Shown here one piece after another: positions 51,901 to 58,601 of a stretch of 64,000 nt of DNA. A program made the position numbers and the translations under genes. Numbering within the stretch: position 1 is the stretch's first letter; each line of letters opens with the position of its first letter. Under the pieces are notes generated by a model that searched no databases, was not told where the DNA came from, and was given only the letters and a program-made list of their open reading frames with translations. Origin of the DNA: Fretibacterium fastidiosum (GTDB lineage: Bacteria; Synergistota; Synergistia; Synergistales; Aminobacteriaceae). Location: the NCBI RefSeq assembly GCF_964642095.1, contig NZ_OZ209244.1, positions 2,604,001-2,668,000 on the forward strand, in the 5' to 3' direction.

Positions 51901-52054
51901 AGGTGGTCCGCACCAGGACGAAGGGCAGCTCCACGTCCGGGTAGAGCGTCACGCCTAGCGTGAAGTAGCTGCTGACGCCCAGCAGGACCCAGACGACCAC
52001 CGAACAGGCCGTGAAAACGGGGTGGTAGATGCAGAAGCGGACAAAACTTCTCAT
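48947..52054 (-). CDS. RND-superfamily efflux transporter (AcrB/HAE-1 type) with atypical TM4 and TM10 residues
   Basis: A 1035-residue inner-membrane pump with the AcrB layout: TM1 after RFCIYHPVF, a large periplasmic loop (about 40-330), TMs 2-6, TM7, a second loop, and TMs 8-12. The opening LGVTLYPDVELPFVLV is a family hallmark. It should drive efflux with an adaptor and an outer-membrane channel. Two features depart from AcrB: TM4 reads MGTLVMNAILIIQN where the proton-relay aspartate pair is expected, and TM10 reads GMVVNNAIVIVDY where AcrB has lysine. No outer-membrane channel gene lies in the window. It is the third gene of tetR-adaptor-pump, 19 nt after the adaptor. Confidence 0.92.
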   Translation of the reverse strand: MRSFVRFCIYHPVFTACSVVVWVLLGVSSYFTLGVTLYPDVELPFVLVRTTYDGAGPNEIEQLVTKRIEDELADVDNLKSLTSYSQDGVSMIAVEMESGTNQDLALLNVNNEVKAAIPDLPDGADEPVCMKFDISSQPFLTVAFAADSMPEKAAKKIIEDRIQPIVSRVEGVGQAYVSGGRDRQIQILLDPSALNEYGINYLQVCNVVAANNQTTPTGYVTQRQDEISLRLVGEFNDVEQLENILIPTSRGEPVRLSMLGQVVDAEVDQRSLARANGSPVVLLRVSPSSNADVVKAGAEIKRQLARLMRDYPAFTYEYTQDDTSYVESAVKNIVRDTGIGILLTALVIYLFLGRLSATFIVACSMPVAFAATFVPLQMYGYTLNLMSTLGLALSMGTLVMNAILIIQNIYRYRDMGCDPFKAAEDGTVEISVSVLAGVLTNLGVFMPVAMMNTISGQFLRPYAVTIVYATIFSLWVTMAVTPCMAARIRRQEGDAELPLMGRILTGWWNWLFDGFRDLFVLLLKGAMRFPASTVLLVLLMTWGSLKLGGFVGTQFMPESDDGTIRILVTLDNNASITRTRDVLEQVEAFIEGMEDRKWIRSVVSSVAGSMRSQALNEANVSLYLVNAEEGRPSTQEIADRIRPFLATLPGVEYSVSATRAGFSDPISIEVRGTDLNVLYSVAEEIRARGRKVPGVRDLAIGMELGKPELRVEPIRWRLSPLGLNIADLARIVRGYLIGMNSGKFRQDGYEYDIKARLSREKAGDIFKVHELPVMTGNGLVPLDEMANVVWGDAPTEIQRKDRVRIVPVTGRVRYITTGEGNARMKEITDAMTLPEGVTISFGGEAEDMAEEFAELIRTLVIAIVITYLVVAAILESWTYAAIILFTVPMAAIGVVPALIVTGVNISIFAIIGMIMLVGMVVNNAIVIVDYAEVLRGQGKHPYEAIEEACVVRFKSLVMAVVTSVVSLIPLLSTGRGAEMKLPIAVVAIGGLLAGGSLAMVFIPSAYKLTWRIRLFLGRHRGAGANWRRGTQRCKA

Positions 52055-52073
52055 GGTGTGAGCCTCGTCCCCC

Positions 52074-53159
52074 CTACATCTTCTGAGCCCCGCCGGGCGC
52101 GTCCCGCGTGATGGCGGCGCCCTCGTAAAGCACGCGGCTGCCGCTGACGATCAGTTCGTCGCCCGCCTTGAGCCCCGAGGTGACCACCACGCGGCCCTCG
52201 CGCCCGTCGCCCGTGGTGATGGGGACGCTGTGGGCCACGTCGCCCGACGCCAGGTACACGGCCTGGCCGCCGCTGCGGTAGATCACGACGTTGGAGGGGA
52301 TGACGATGACGCCCGGCTGATGGTCCACCAAAAAGCGCCCCTCGAGGTAGGAGCCCGGCAGGATGCCGCTCTTCTCCGGCAGGCCGACGACGACGGGGTA
52401 CAGGCCCGACCCCGTCTGGGCTTCGGGGCTCGTGCGCTTCACCCAGCCCGCGCTCCGCACGCCATCGACGTAGACGTCCACGGAGGTGTTCCTGTTGATC
52501 TTGAAGATGTCCTTCTTGGAAACCATGAGCTCGGCCTCCATCTCCCGCGGGTCCACGATGGCGATGAGGGTCATCCCCGCCTCCGCCACCTCGCCCGGCT
52601 CCACGTTGCGCGCGGCCACGATGCCCTCGATGCTGGCCTTCAGCTCCGTGCGCTGCAGGGTGGACTGGGAGCTCTTCAGCTGCGCCTCGGCGGACTTCAG
52701 CGTCGCGTAGGCGGAGTCCACCTCGGACTGCGAGATTCCGCCCTTGGCGTGCAGCTCCTTCAGCCGGTTGTAGTTCAGCTTCGCCTCGTCGTAACCCGTG
52801 AGCTGCGCCTGCACCCTGGCCCCACGGTCCGCCACCATGAGGGTGACCACCGTCTGCCCCGGCTTGACGCGATCCCCCACCTGCACGTGGACCGCGCGCA
52901 CGATCTCGCGTTCGTAGGCCGTCACGTTCTGGGTGTGGGCCGACTTGCCCTGCCCGTAGTAGCTCCGCCACGTGTTCCAGTCGGAGGTCTTCAGGACCTC
53001 CGTCGTGACGGGATAGACGGTCTCCGTCTCGCGCTCCAGGGAGCGCAGGTTCGCCTCCGCCTGTTCCATCTTCGCCATGACCTGGACGGTCACCAGCGTC
53101 CCCACCATCGCCAGGGCCCCGACCCACAGCAGCACCCGCACCTTATTCAGAACGCCCAT
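52074..53159 (-). CDS. RND efflux periplasmic adaptor (membrane fusion protein)
   Basis: A 361-residue adaptor with an N-terminal membrane anchor (VRVLLWVGALAMVGTLVTV), no lipobox, a biotinyl-lipoyl-like half (VHVQVGDRVKPGQTVVTL), an alpha-helical hairpin (about 105-175, DEAKLNYNRLKELHAKGGISQSEVD) and a returning lipoyl half (ASIEGIVAARNVEPGEVAEAG), then beta-barrel and membrane-proximal domains. It would connect the pump to an outer-membrane channel. ATG 53159 has GGAGG 6 nt upstream; GTG 53186 and ATG 53174 are alternatives. It lies between tetR and the pump gene. Confidence 0.9.
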   Translation of the reverse strand: MGVLNKVRVLLWVGALAMVGTLVTVQVMAKMEQAEANLRSLERETETVYPVTTEVLKTSDWNTWRSYYGQGKSAHTQNVTAYEREIVRAVHVQVGDRVKPGQTVVTLMVADRGARVQAQLTGYDEAKLNYNRLKELHAKGGISQSEVDSAYATLKSAEAQLKSSQSTLQRTELKASIEGIVAARNVEPGEVAEAGMTLIAIVDPREMEAELMVSKKDIFKINRNTSVDVYVDGVRSAGWVKRTSPEAQTGSGLYPVVVGLPEKSGILPGSYLEGRFLVDHQPGVIVIPSNVVIYRSGGQAVYLASGDVAHSVPITTGDGREGRVVVTSGLKAGDELIVSGSRVLYEGAAITRDAPGGAQKM

Positions 53160-53189
53160 CAAGTTCCTCCACATACGCGCAATCACTCC

Positions 53190-53942
53190 TTATCCTGCAA
53201 AGCTCATGGAGCCCGACCGGAGCGACAGAACCGCCCCTTCCTCCGCCGCTCTCCAGCGCTCGACGACTCCGCCCGCCCCGACCTCGCCCGCGCTCAACAC
53301 CCGCAGCGCCAGGTCCTGCATGAGGGCAAGGTAGCGGTGGGACCGCTCCACCCGCTCCGCGGCGGGAAGCGCCATGAACGACCGGACGTCGGCCCCTAAG
53401 ATCGAAACGCAGAGGGCCTTGCCGATCGACCGCATCACGTTCATGAGAGGGCCTACGCCGAGGTCGCTTCGCACGAGGCCCAGCTCCTGTCCCCGCCGGA
53501 TCAGCGCCTCTTTGCGCCGGAACAGGTGAAGCAGGGAGCCGTGGAGCATCCGTCCCTCGCCGTCCCCGATCCCACACTCCCCCAGGGAGAGCATCATGAT
53601 CTGCCCAAGCTCCGGGTTGTCCGCGAAGAAGTCGAACTCGCGCTCCTGCTCCTCCCACAGGGCCGGCCAGTACTCGTCCTCCGTCTCCGGCAGCGGCCGC
53701 TCCGGCAGCGCCCGCAGGGCGCGCTCCCCAATGTCCTGAAGCACCATGTCCAGCAGCGCGCCCTTGTTCTCGAAGTAATAGTAAACGGTTCCCTTGCTGA
53801 CGCCGGACCGTTCGATGATCCGGTTGAACGAAGCGTTCTCAAGCCCGTGCTCGTTGAACTCGCCGACGGCTGCATCGATCAGCGCCTGGCGTTTCTCCTC
53901 ACTCAACCCGTCGCGCCTCGAAATAGCCTCCACCTCCCCCAC
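53190..53942 (-). CDS. TetR-family transcriptional regulator of the RND operon
   Basis: A 250-residue repressor. The helix-turn-helix (about residues 15-62) reads EEKRQALIDAAVGEFNEHGLENAS and IIERSGVSKGTVYYYFENKGALL, the classic TetR N-terminus. The long C-terminal part (from 70) would bind inducer; it is longer than the typical 190-210 residue TetR. It is first in the operon and has twin palindromes just downstream of its own promoter, so autorepression and drug-induced derepression are likely. GTG 53942 is the upstream start; GTG 53933 is an alternative. Confidence 0.9.
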   Translation of the reverse strand: MGEVEAISRRDGLSEEKRQALIDAAVGEFNEHGLENASFNRIIERSGVSKGTVYYYFENKGALLDMVLQDIGERALRALPERPLPETEDEYWPALWEEQEREFDFFADNPELGQIMMLSLGECGIGDGEGRMLHGSLLHLFRRKEALIRRGQELGLVRSDLGVGPLMNVMRSIGKALCVSILGADVRSFMALPAAERVERSHRYLALMQDLALRVLSAGEVGAGGVVERWRAAEEGAVLSLRSGSMSFAG

Positions 53943-54029
53943 TCCACTCGCCGAAGAACGGCATCCTAATCAAAAGCGGTCTCACCACTCTCACCCTTCC
54001 CGTCCCAACCCAAGGCCCATCGGCCCAAC

Positions 54030-54059
54030 CGGTCGTTTCGACCGAGTGGTCCAACCACT
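54030..54059. promoter_or_regulatory. Twin palindromic operator of the TetR-RND operon
   Basis: Two abutting palindromes: CGGTCG-TTT-CGACCG (54030-54044) and AGTGGT-CCA-ACCACT (54045-54059). They start a few bases downstream of the inferred start point of the minus-strand promoter, the ideal place for a TetR repressor to block transcription. Confidence 0.6.
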
Positions 54060-54069
54060 GGGTTGTACG

Positions 54070-54097
54070 ATTATACTGTTTTTCGATCAAAGGTCAA
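54070..54097 (-). promoter_or_regulatory. Promoter of the TetR-adaptor-RND operon
   Basis: Minus strand: TTGACC (54097-54092), 16-nt spacer, perfect TATAAT (54075-54070). Confidence 0.7.
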
Positions 54098-54238
54098 CGG
54101 GTCCTGAGGCCCATATGGGGACAGCGGCTGCGCGCTCCGCACGGCAGCGTCGCCGGCGCCCGGTTCACGAAGGGCAAGGGCAGCGCGGTGGTGCGACCGC
54201 TCCGGGCGGGGGGAGGACCGACATCGACCGCCAGTTCC

Positions 54239-54267
54239 TTGCTGCGACTGATGTTTTGCTATACAAT
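54239..54267 (+). promoter_or_regulatory. folP promoter
   Basis: TTGCTG (54239-54244), 17-nt spacer, TACAAT (54262-54267), about 97 nt before the folP ATG. The leader contains a GGGAC-TTTAT-GTCCC hairpin. The stretch 54098-54238 holds nothing recognisable. Confidence 0.5.
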
Positions 54268-54363
54268 AACGGGCGGATGAAGCGGCCGTTCAGGTTTCGG
54301 AGGACCAGGGACTTTATGTCCCCTCCAGACCGCCGGCCGCACAAAACGTCAGGAGGCAGACCA

Positions 54364-55608
54364 ATGCAGGAAAAGGACGTCAAACAAACGGGAGCGGCCG
54401 TCTTTCCGCTGACTGCGACGGAGGCGGACGACCTCGCCGCGATCGTCGAGCGCATCGGGGCCGACCCCCGATCGCTGCGCTACCTTGGCCCCAAGCGGCG
54501 GGTGCTGCACCTCTTCGTGCCCGAGGCGGACTACCGCGCCGCGGCGTTCCTCAAGCAGGAGCTTCTGGCCCGCGGGGGCGACGCCGTCGTCGCGCGGGGC
54601 GTCATCGACGGGACGTGTAAGACCAGCGGGGTCCTCTTGATGGGGACGGACTCTCAGATCGACCGGCTGCTGCAAAAACTCGAATCCCTGGACTGCTGGG
54701 GGCTTCCGGAGCTCCGGGCGGCGCTGTCCTCCGCCGTCCGGGGGCTGAGGGCCGACCGATGGCGCCTCGCCCTGCCCGGCGGGCGCAGCCTCGAACTGAA
54801 CCGCGAGACGAAGGTCATGGGCATCCTGAACCTCACGCCGGACTCCTTCCACCCGGCAAGCCGCGTCGACGGCACGGAGGACCTGCTGCGCCGGGGCCAG
54901 GAGATGCTCGCGGACGGCGCGGACGTCCTGGACCTGGGGGCGGAGTCCACCCGCCCTGGCTCCCTTCCCGTCTCCGAGAAGGATGAGCTGGAGCGCCTCC
55001 TGCCCGCGCTTCGGGTGCTGCGGCGCGCCTGCCCGGACGCCGTGATCTCTGTGGATACCTACAAGGGGGCCGTGGCCCGCGCGGCGGCGGAGGAGGGAGC
55101 GGACGTCATCAACGACGTGGGCGGCTTCCTCCTGGACGAGGCCATGCTGCCCTGCGCGGCCGCTACGGGCCTGCCCTACATCCTCTCCCACATCAAGGGG
55201 CGTCCCTCCACCATGCAGGACGTCCCGCCCAGCGAGGACCTGATGACGGAGCTCCACCTCTACTTCGAGGAGCGGCTTCGCGCCGCGGAAGCGGCGGGCC
55301 TGAGCCGGGACCGCATCATCCTGGACCCCGGCATCGGGTTCGGCAAGGGCGGTCAGGAGAACCTGACCCTCCTCAAGGAACTCGAGGCCCTGAGGGTCCA
55401 CGGCCTCCCCATCCTGATCGGGCACTCCCGAAAGCGCTTCACGTCCTCCGGGGAGGACCGGCCGGGGGACCGCCTGCAGAGGACGGCCGCCGTCTCCGCG
55501 CTGCTGGAGGGGAGGGTCGAGATGATCCGGGTGCACGACGTGAGGGAGAACCGCCAGGCGCTCTCGATGGCGCGGGCCATGCGAGGGGCGGCGCCATGGA
55601 GCCGTTAG
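54364..55608 (+). CDS. folP: Dihydropteroate synthase with N-terminal extension
   Basis: Joins 4-aminobenzoate to the pterin in folate synthesis. The catalytic barrel occupies about residues 150-414: VMGILNLTPDSFHPASR, DLGAESTRPGS, VISVDTYKGAVARAA, DVINDVGGF, LSHIKGRPSTMQ, DPGIGFGKG, and IGHSRKRF. About 145 residues precede it (family length is about 270-280); such an extension occurs in DHPS from various anaerobes and archaea-like lineages, of uncertain role. AGGAGG lies 8 nt before ATG 54364; an in-frame ATG at 54277 lacks an SD. The 3' end overlaps folK by 13 nt. Confidence 0.93.
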   Translation: MQEKDVKQTGAAVFPLTATEADDLAAIVERIGADPRSLRYLGPKRRVLHLFVPEADYRAAAFLKQELLARGGDAVVARGVIDGTCKTSGVLLMGTDSQIDRLLQKLESLDCWGLPELRAALSSAVRGLRADRWRLALPGGRSLELNRETKVMGILNLTPDSFHPASRVDGTEDLLRRGQEMLADGADVLDLGAESTRPGSLPVSEKDELERLLPALRVLRRACPDAVISVDTYKGAVARAAAEEGADVINDVGGFLLDEAMLPCAAATGLPYILSHIKGRPSTMQDVPPSEDLMTELHLYFEERLRAAEAAGLSRDRIILDPGIGFGKGGQENLTLLKELEALRVHGLPILIGHSRKRFTSSGEDRPGDRLQRTAAVSALLEGRVEMIRVHDVRENRQALSMARAMRGAAPWSR

Positions 55609-56081
55609 CCCTCGCCCTGGGGGCCAACCTGGGGAACCGTCTGGCCAACCTGCGTCAGGCCCTCCACCGCCTCGAGGGGCTGGGCGCCGTCCTCAAGAGG
55701 AGCGACGTCTTCGAGACGGAGCCCTGGGGCATTACGGAGCAGCCCCGCTTTCTCAACGCCTGCCTCTTGCTGAAGACCGACCTCGACCCCGAGGCCCTGC
55801 TGGCCGCCGTAAAGGGAATCGAGCGCGACATGGGGCGCAGGGAGACCGTGCGGTGGGGGGCGCGGAACATCGACGTCGACATCCTCCTCTGCGGTTCGCT
55901 TCTCTACGAGTCCCCGCACCTTCGGATTCCCCACGCCCACCTGGGGGACCGGGAGTTCGTCCTGGTCCCCCTGGCGCAAATTTTGCCCGACTGGCGCCAC
56001 CCGGCGCTGGGACGAACGGTTGCGGACATGGCCCGGTCTCAGGCCTCGGACTGCCCGCCGCTCCGGATCGCGGCCCTGTGA
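55596..56081 (+). CDS. folK: 2-amino-4-hydroxy-6-hydroxymethyldihydropteridine pyrophosphokinase
   Basis: Pyrophosphorylates the pterin that FolP uses. The 161-residue product has LALALGANLGNRLANLRQAL, SDVFETEPWGITEQPRFLNACLLL, RWGARNIDVDILL and IPHAHLGDREFVLVPLAQI, all standard for HPPK, including the Arg-Asp residues that bind ATP and magnesium. It overlaps folP, giving the two enzymes coordinated translation. Confidence 0.95.
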   Translation: MEPLALALGANLGNRLANLRQALHRLEGLGAVLKRSDVFETEPWGITEQPRFLNACLLLKTDLDPEALLAAVKGIERDMGRRETVRWGARNIDVDILLCGSLLYESPHLRIPHAHLGDREFVLVPLAQILPDWRHPALGRTVADMARSQASDCPPLRIAAL

Positions 56082-56252
56082 CCTGCCGGAGGTTCCCGAA
56101 AAAACGCCATTGACCAAAGGCGGCCTTTTGCCTATGATTATAGAGGCAGTTCGCAGGAGAGGGGCTCCGTCCGGGCGCGGGGGGCGGCGGCGGGAAGCGA
56201 AGGCCCTGAGACGCGGCGCCCCAATTCAAACCGAGGTGAGGAGGGATTCTCA

Positions 56253-56414
56253 ATGGCAAAGTTCAGGTGTCTTGAATGCAAAAAGGAGTTTGAGGCGGAG
56301 GCCAACGACTCGTCGAAGCGCTGCCCCGAATGTCTGGGCCGCTACCTTGAGCTGATATCGGGCGAGATGAAGCGCGGGAAATCCTGGAGCGCCAAGAGCT
56401 ACTCCGTCCGTTGA
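56253..56414 (+). CDS. Small zinc-ribbon protein (53 aa)
   Basis: A hand-translated 53-residue ORF starting MAKFRCLECKKEFEAEAND and containing a second knuckle RCPECLG: two CxxC pairs 18 residues apart, as in a zinc ribbon. It ends in a basic tail (MKRGKSWSAKSYSVR). GAGGAGGG lies 8 nt upstream of ATG 56253. It shares the direction of folP-folK and the next gene, which starts 14 nt after its stop. Small zinc ribbons of this type can be nucleic-acid or protein binding; no partner is known. Confidence 0.75.
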   Translation: MAKFRCLECKKEFEAEANDSSKRCPECLGRYLELISGEMKRGKSWSAKSYSVR

Positions 56415-56428
56415 AGGAGCTGATCCGA

Positions 56429-57499
56429 TTGCCAGCGGATATGCTGTCAAACGACCCTGCGGCCCACCCGCAGCCCTCCGCGGCGGAGACGCCGGAGGCG
56501 TCACTGCCGCACACGCCAGAGGTCGCGCCCGGCCTGGTGGAGGACGCACTCACGCAGGCGGCAGGGGGCGAACCGCCTGCCGCTGGAGCGCAGGAGGGCG
56601 ACGCCCCAGGCTACGTAGCGCTGAAGTACACCTTCTTCACTCCAAAGCACGGGGACCTTTGCGGTGCCTTCTGTCTGATCTACGACGGACACAGCACGAA
56701 GACCGTCAACCAGACCCTGTGGCTGACGCGCGCGGACACCGAGATCACCTTCAAGCCCAGCGAGCCCTGGAGGTCCTTCATGAGGCTCCTCTCGCAGCTG
56801 GGGCCCTACGACGCGATATGGGGCGAAAAGCTCAACGCCATCCTGCCGGACCTCTTTCAGGAAGCCGACCGCGCGGAGCTCTTCGAGGAGGGCCGCCTCG
56901 ACGCCAAGCGGGTGCTGCTCCGCATCGAAAACGATATCCGCCACGGGTTCGAGCGCGCCACGCACAACTTCTTCAACGTGGCCAGCGACGTGGAGTTTCT
57001 GACGCGGAAGGAGCTGGAGGAAGCGGGGCTGCTGACGCCCATGGAGAGCCCGTCCGGGGAGTCCGACGAGGCCGGGGGCGATGAGGAAAGGGCGGAAAAG
57101 CCCTTCGAGGAGACGATCGTTCAGTGCCTGCCCATCATCGATCCCGTCTGGGGAAAGGCGGCTTCGGAGCTCGCCCCCAACGACGTGGTGGAGGTCACCA
57201 TCAAGAACAACGCGGGGACGGGCGGCCTGGTGCAGAAGTTTCTGGAGAGCACGAACCAGTCCCCAACCTTCCCCGTGGAGGAGATCGACCGTCGGAAGGA
57301 CAAGACCTACATCTACCTGCGCATCAGTCCGGAGATCCTTGGACTGCTGACGCTGACAAAGGACCTGCGGCTGAAGACGAAGCGGGCCGTCGTCGAAAAG
57401 GAGCGGAAGGTGGTGGCCCTGGACGACCTCTTCTTCTTCGCCATGCTGGGGGTTTCGGTGGTGGGGCTCCTGCTGGCCGTTCGCTACCTCTTCATGTGA
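56429..57499 (+). CDS. Hypothetical protein with C-terminal membrane anchor
   Basis: A 356-residue protein with an acidic, proline-rich N-terminus (to about residue 60), a globular middle (ALKYTFFTPKHGDLCG, then RLLSQLGPYDAIWGEKLNAILP), an acidic linker near 215-230 and a C-terminal hydrophobic segment at about 333-355 (LDDLFFFAMLGVSVVGLLLAVRYLFM). With no signal peptide, it is a tail-anchored protein facing the cytoplasm. I do not recognise a family. TTG 56429 is chosen with AAGGAG 9 nt upstream; ATG 56441 is possible. A perfect bidirectional terminator follows. Confidence 0.75.
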   Translation: MPADMLSNDPAAHPQPSAAETPEASLPHTPEVAPGLVEDALTQAAGGEPPAAGAQEGDAPGYVALKYTFFTPKHGDLCGAFCLIYDGHSTKTVNQTLWLTRADTEITFKPSEPWRSFMRLLSQLGPYDAIWGEKLNAILPDLFQEADRAELFEEGRLDAKRVLLRIENDIRHGFERATHNFFNVASDVEFLTRKELEEAGLLTPMESPSGESDEAGGDEERAEKPFEETIVQCLPIIDPVWGKAASELAPNDVVEVTIKNNAGTGGLVQKFLESTNQSPTFPVEEIDRRKDKTYIYLRISPEILGLLTLTKDLRLKTKRAVVEKERKVVALDDLFFFAMLGVSVVGLLLAVRYLFM

Positions 57500-57529
57500 C
57501 CTGCCCGCAGAGGCCCGATTTCCCAGCCC

Positions 57530-57571
57530 AATATCAAAGGCCCCCGGCGATGGTCGGGGGCCTTTGATATT
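57530..57571. terminator. Perfect bidirectional terminator
   Basis: AATATCAAAGGCCCCC and GGGGGCCTTTGATATT, a 16-bp perfect stem with a 10-nt loop, between convergent genes. Confidence 0.9.
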
Positions 57572-57622
57572 TTAACTGTCTTTTCCTCGTGCGCTTCGGT
57601 CCGATCCGCAGGGAGGCCTCCG

Positions 57623-58528
57623 CTATCCGCGCTTCCGGCGCCTCACCAGTCCAAGGGCCGGGAGCGCCAAGAGCGCCGTGCCAAGCCCAAGGGCATCGCA
57701 GCTTCCGCCGCCGTTGTCGCCGCCGGCACCACCCTGGTCGCGGGGGCGCACCGTGAAGTTCAACAGCGGCGTCTGGGGCAGGATTCCTTTGTTGACGACA
57801 TCGCCCGAGACGACCGACACCCCACCGCTGCGTTCATGAGAGAACTCGTAAGTCAGCGTGGCGTACTGTTCCGGGAACTTGGCGTTATCGTCCCCCCCCT
57901 GCTGCGTGGCCGTGACAGTAATGGGCGACGACGTCAGACGGTAGGGATAGGCGGTCAGGTCCAATTTGCCGTTAGGCATGCTGAGCGTGATGGCGTCTTT
58001 ATTGGCCCCGCCGATCGTGGAAGTCCATACGTACACTCCGCGCCGATAATTGAGCTGGAGTTCTTCCGCCTTCTTAGCCCAGTCCTCCTTCACCTTCTTC
58101 GCTTTCTCCGGGAGGTAGTATTGCAGATCGCTGAAGTTGTCCAGGCTGCTCGCGGTCAGGCCTGGGAAATCCGCCGAGACGGCAGCCAAATCCGCAGGCG
58201 TGATGTCGATGGACACGGTGACCATCGCCTGGTTCCTGTAGGTGATCTCCGAGTAGTCGCCCGCGTCGATCCTGCCGTCCCTGTCGGTGTCTGTCACGTC
58301 GACGAAGAGATTCGCCCTCGTCTCAAGGATGAGGCCATCTCCCGTAAGGTCCCGGCCCGATTCCGTCGCGAAGTGGATGGCCTTCGGCATCGTGACGGAG
58401 TAGGAGAGGTCCACAGGATTGGGAGCGGTGTAGCCCTTCAAGACGGCCAACGCCTGACCCGACGGGGCGAGGACGCCCGCAACAAACGCCAAGAGAAACA
58501 GTACCGCATTGAACCTATTACGATACAA
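57623..58528 (-). CDS. Exported protein with Synerg-CTERM sorting signal
   Basis: A 301-residue secreted protein. Signal peptide at residues 1-28 (FNAVLFLLAFVAGVLAPSG, cleavage near ALA). The body is beta-rich and contains DTDRDGRIDAGDYSE, an acidic calcium-binding-like loop. The C-terminus is a sorting tag: GGAGGDNGGGSCDALG, then hydrophobic LGTALLALPALGLV, then RRRKRG. This is the arrangement of the Synerg-CTERM domain, found in Synergistota, whose cysteine probably allows processing and lipid or surface attachment. TTG 58528 follows GGAGGG at 8 nt. The molecular function of the body is unknown. Confidence 0.8.
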   Translation of the reverse strand: MYRNRFNAVLFLLAFVAGVLAPSGQALAVLKGYTAPNPVDLSYSVTMPKAIHFATESGRDLTGDGLILETRANLFVDVTDTDRDGRIDAGDYSEITYRNQAMVTVSIDITPADLAAVSADFPGLTASSLDNFSDLQYYLPEKAKKVKEDWAKKAEELQLNYRRGVYVWTSTIGGANKDAITLSMPNGKLDLTAYPYRLTSSPITVTATQQGGDDNAKFPEQYATLTYEFSHERSGGVSVVSGDVVNKGILPQTPLLNFTVRPRDQGGAGGDNGGGSCDALGLGTALLALPALGLVRRRKRG

Positions 58529-58601
58529 TTCAATATCCCTCCAAGATTAAAGATAGACTGCTTAAACTTTACTACTAAAAAAGCAAAAAAACAACCTCTC
58601 T

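Noticed and set aside
48722..51958. 1078-codon plus-strand ORF
   Set aside because: Antisense to the RND pump; His/Asp/Arg-rich translation typical of the reverse of a GC-rich gene, with no family motif.
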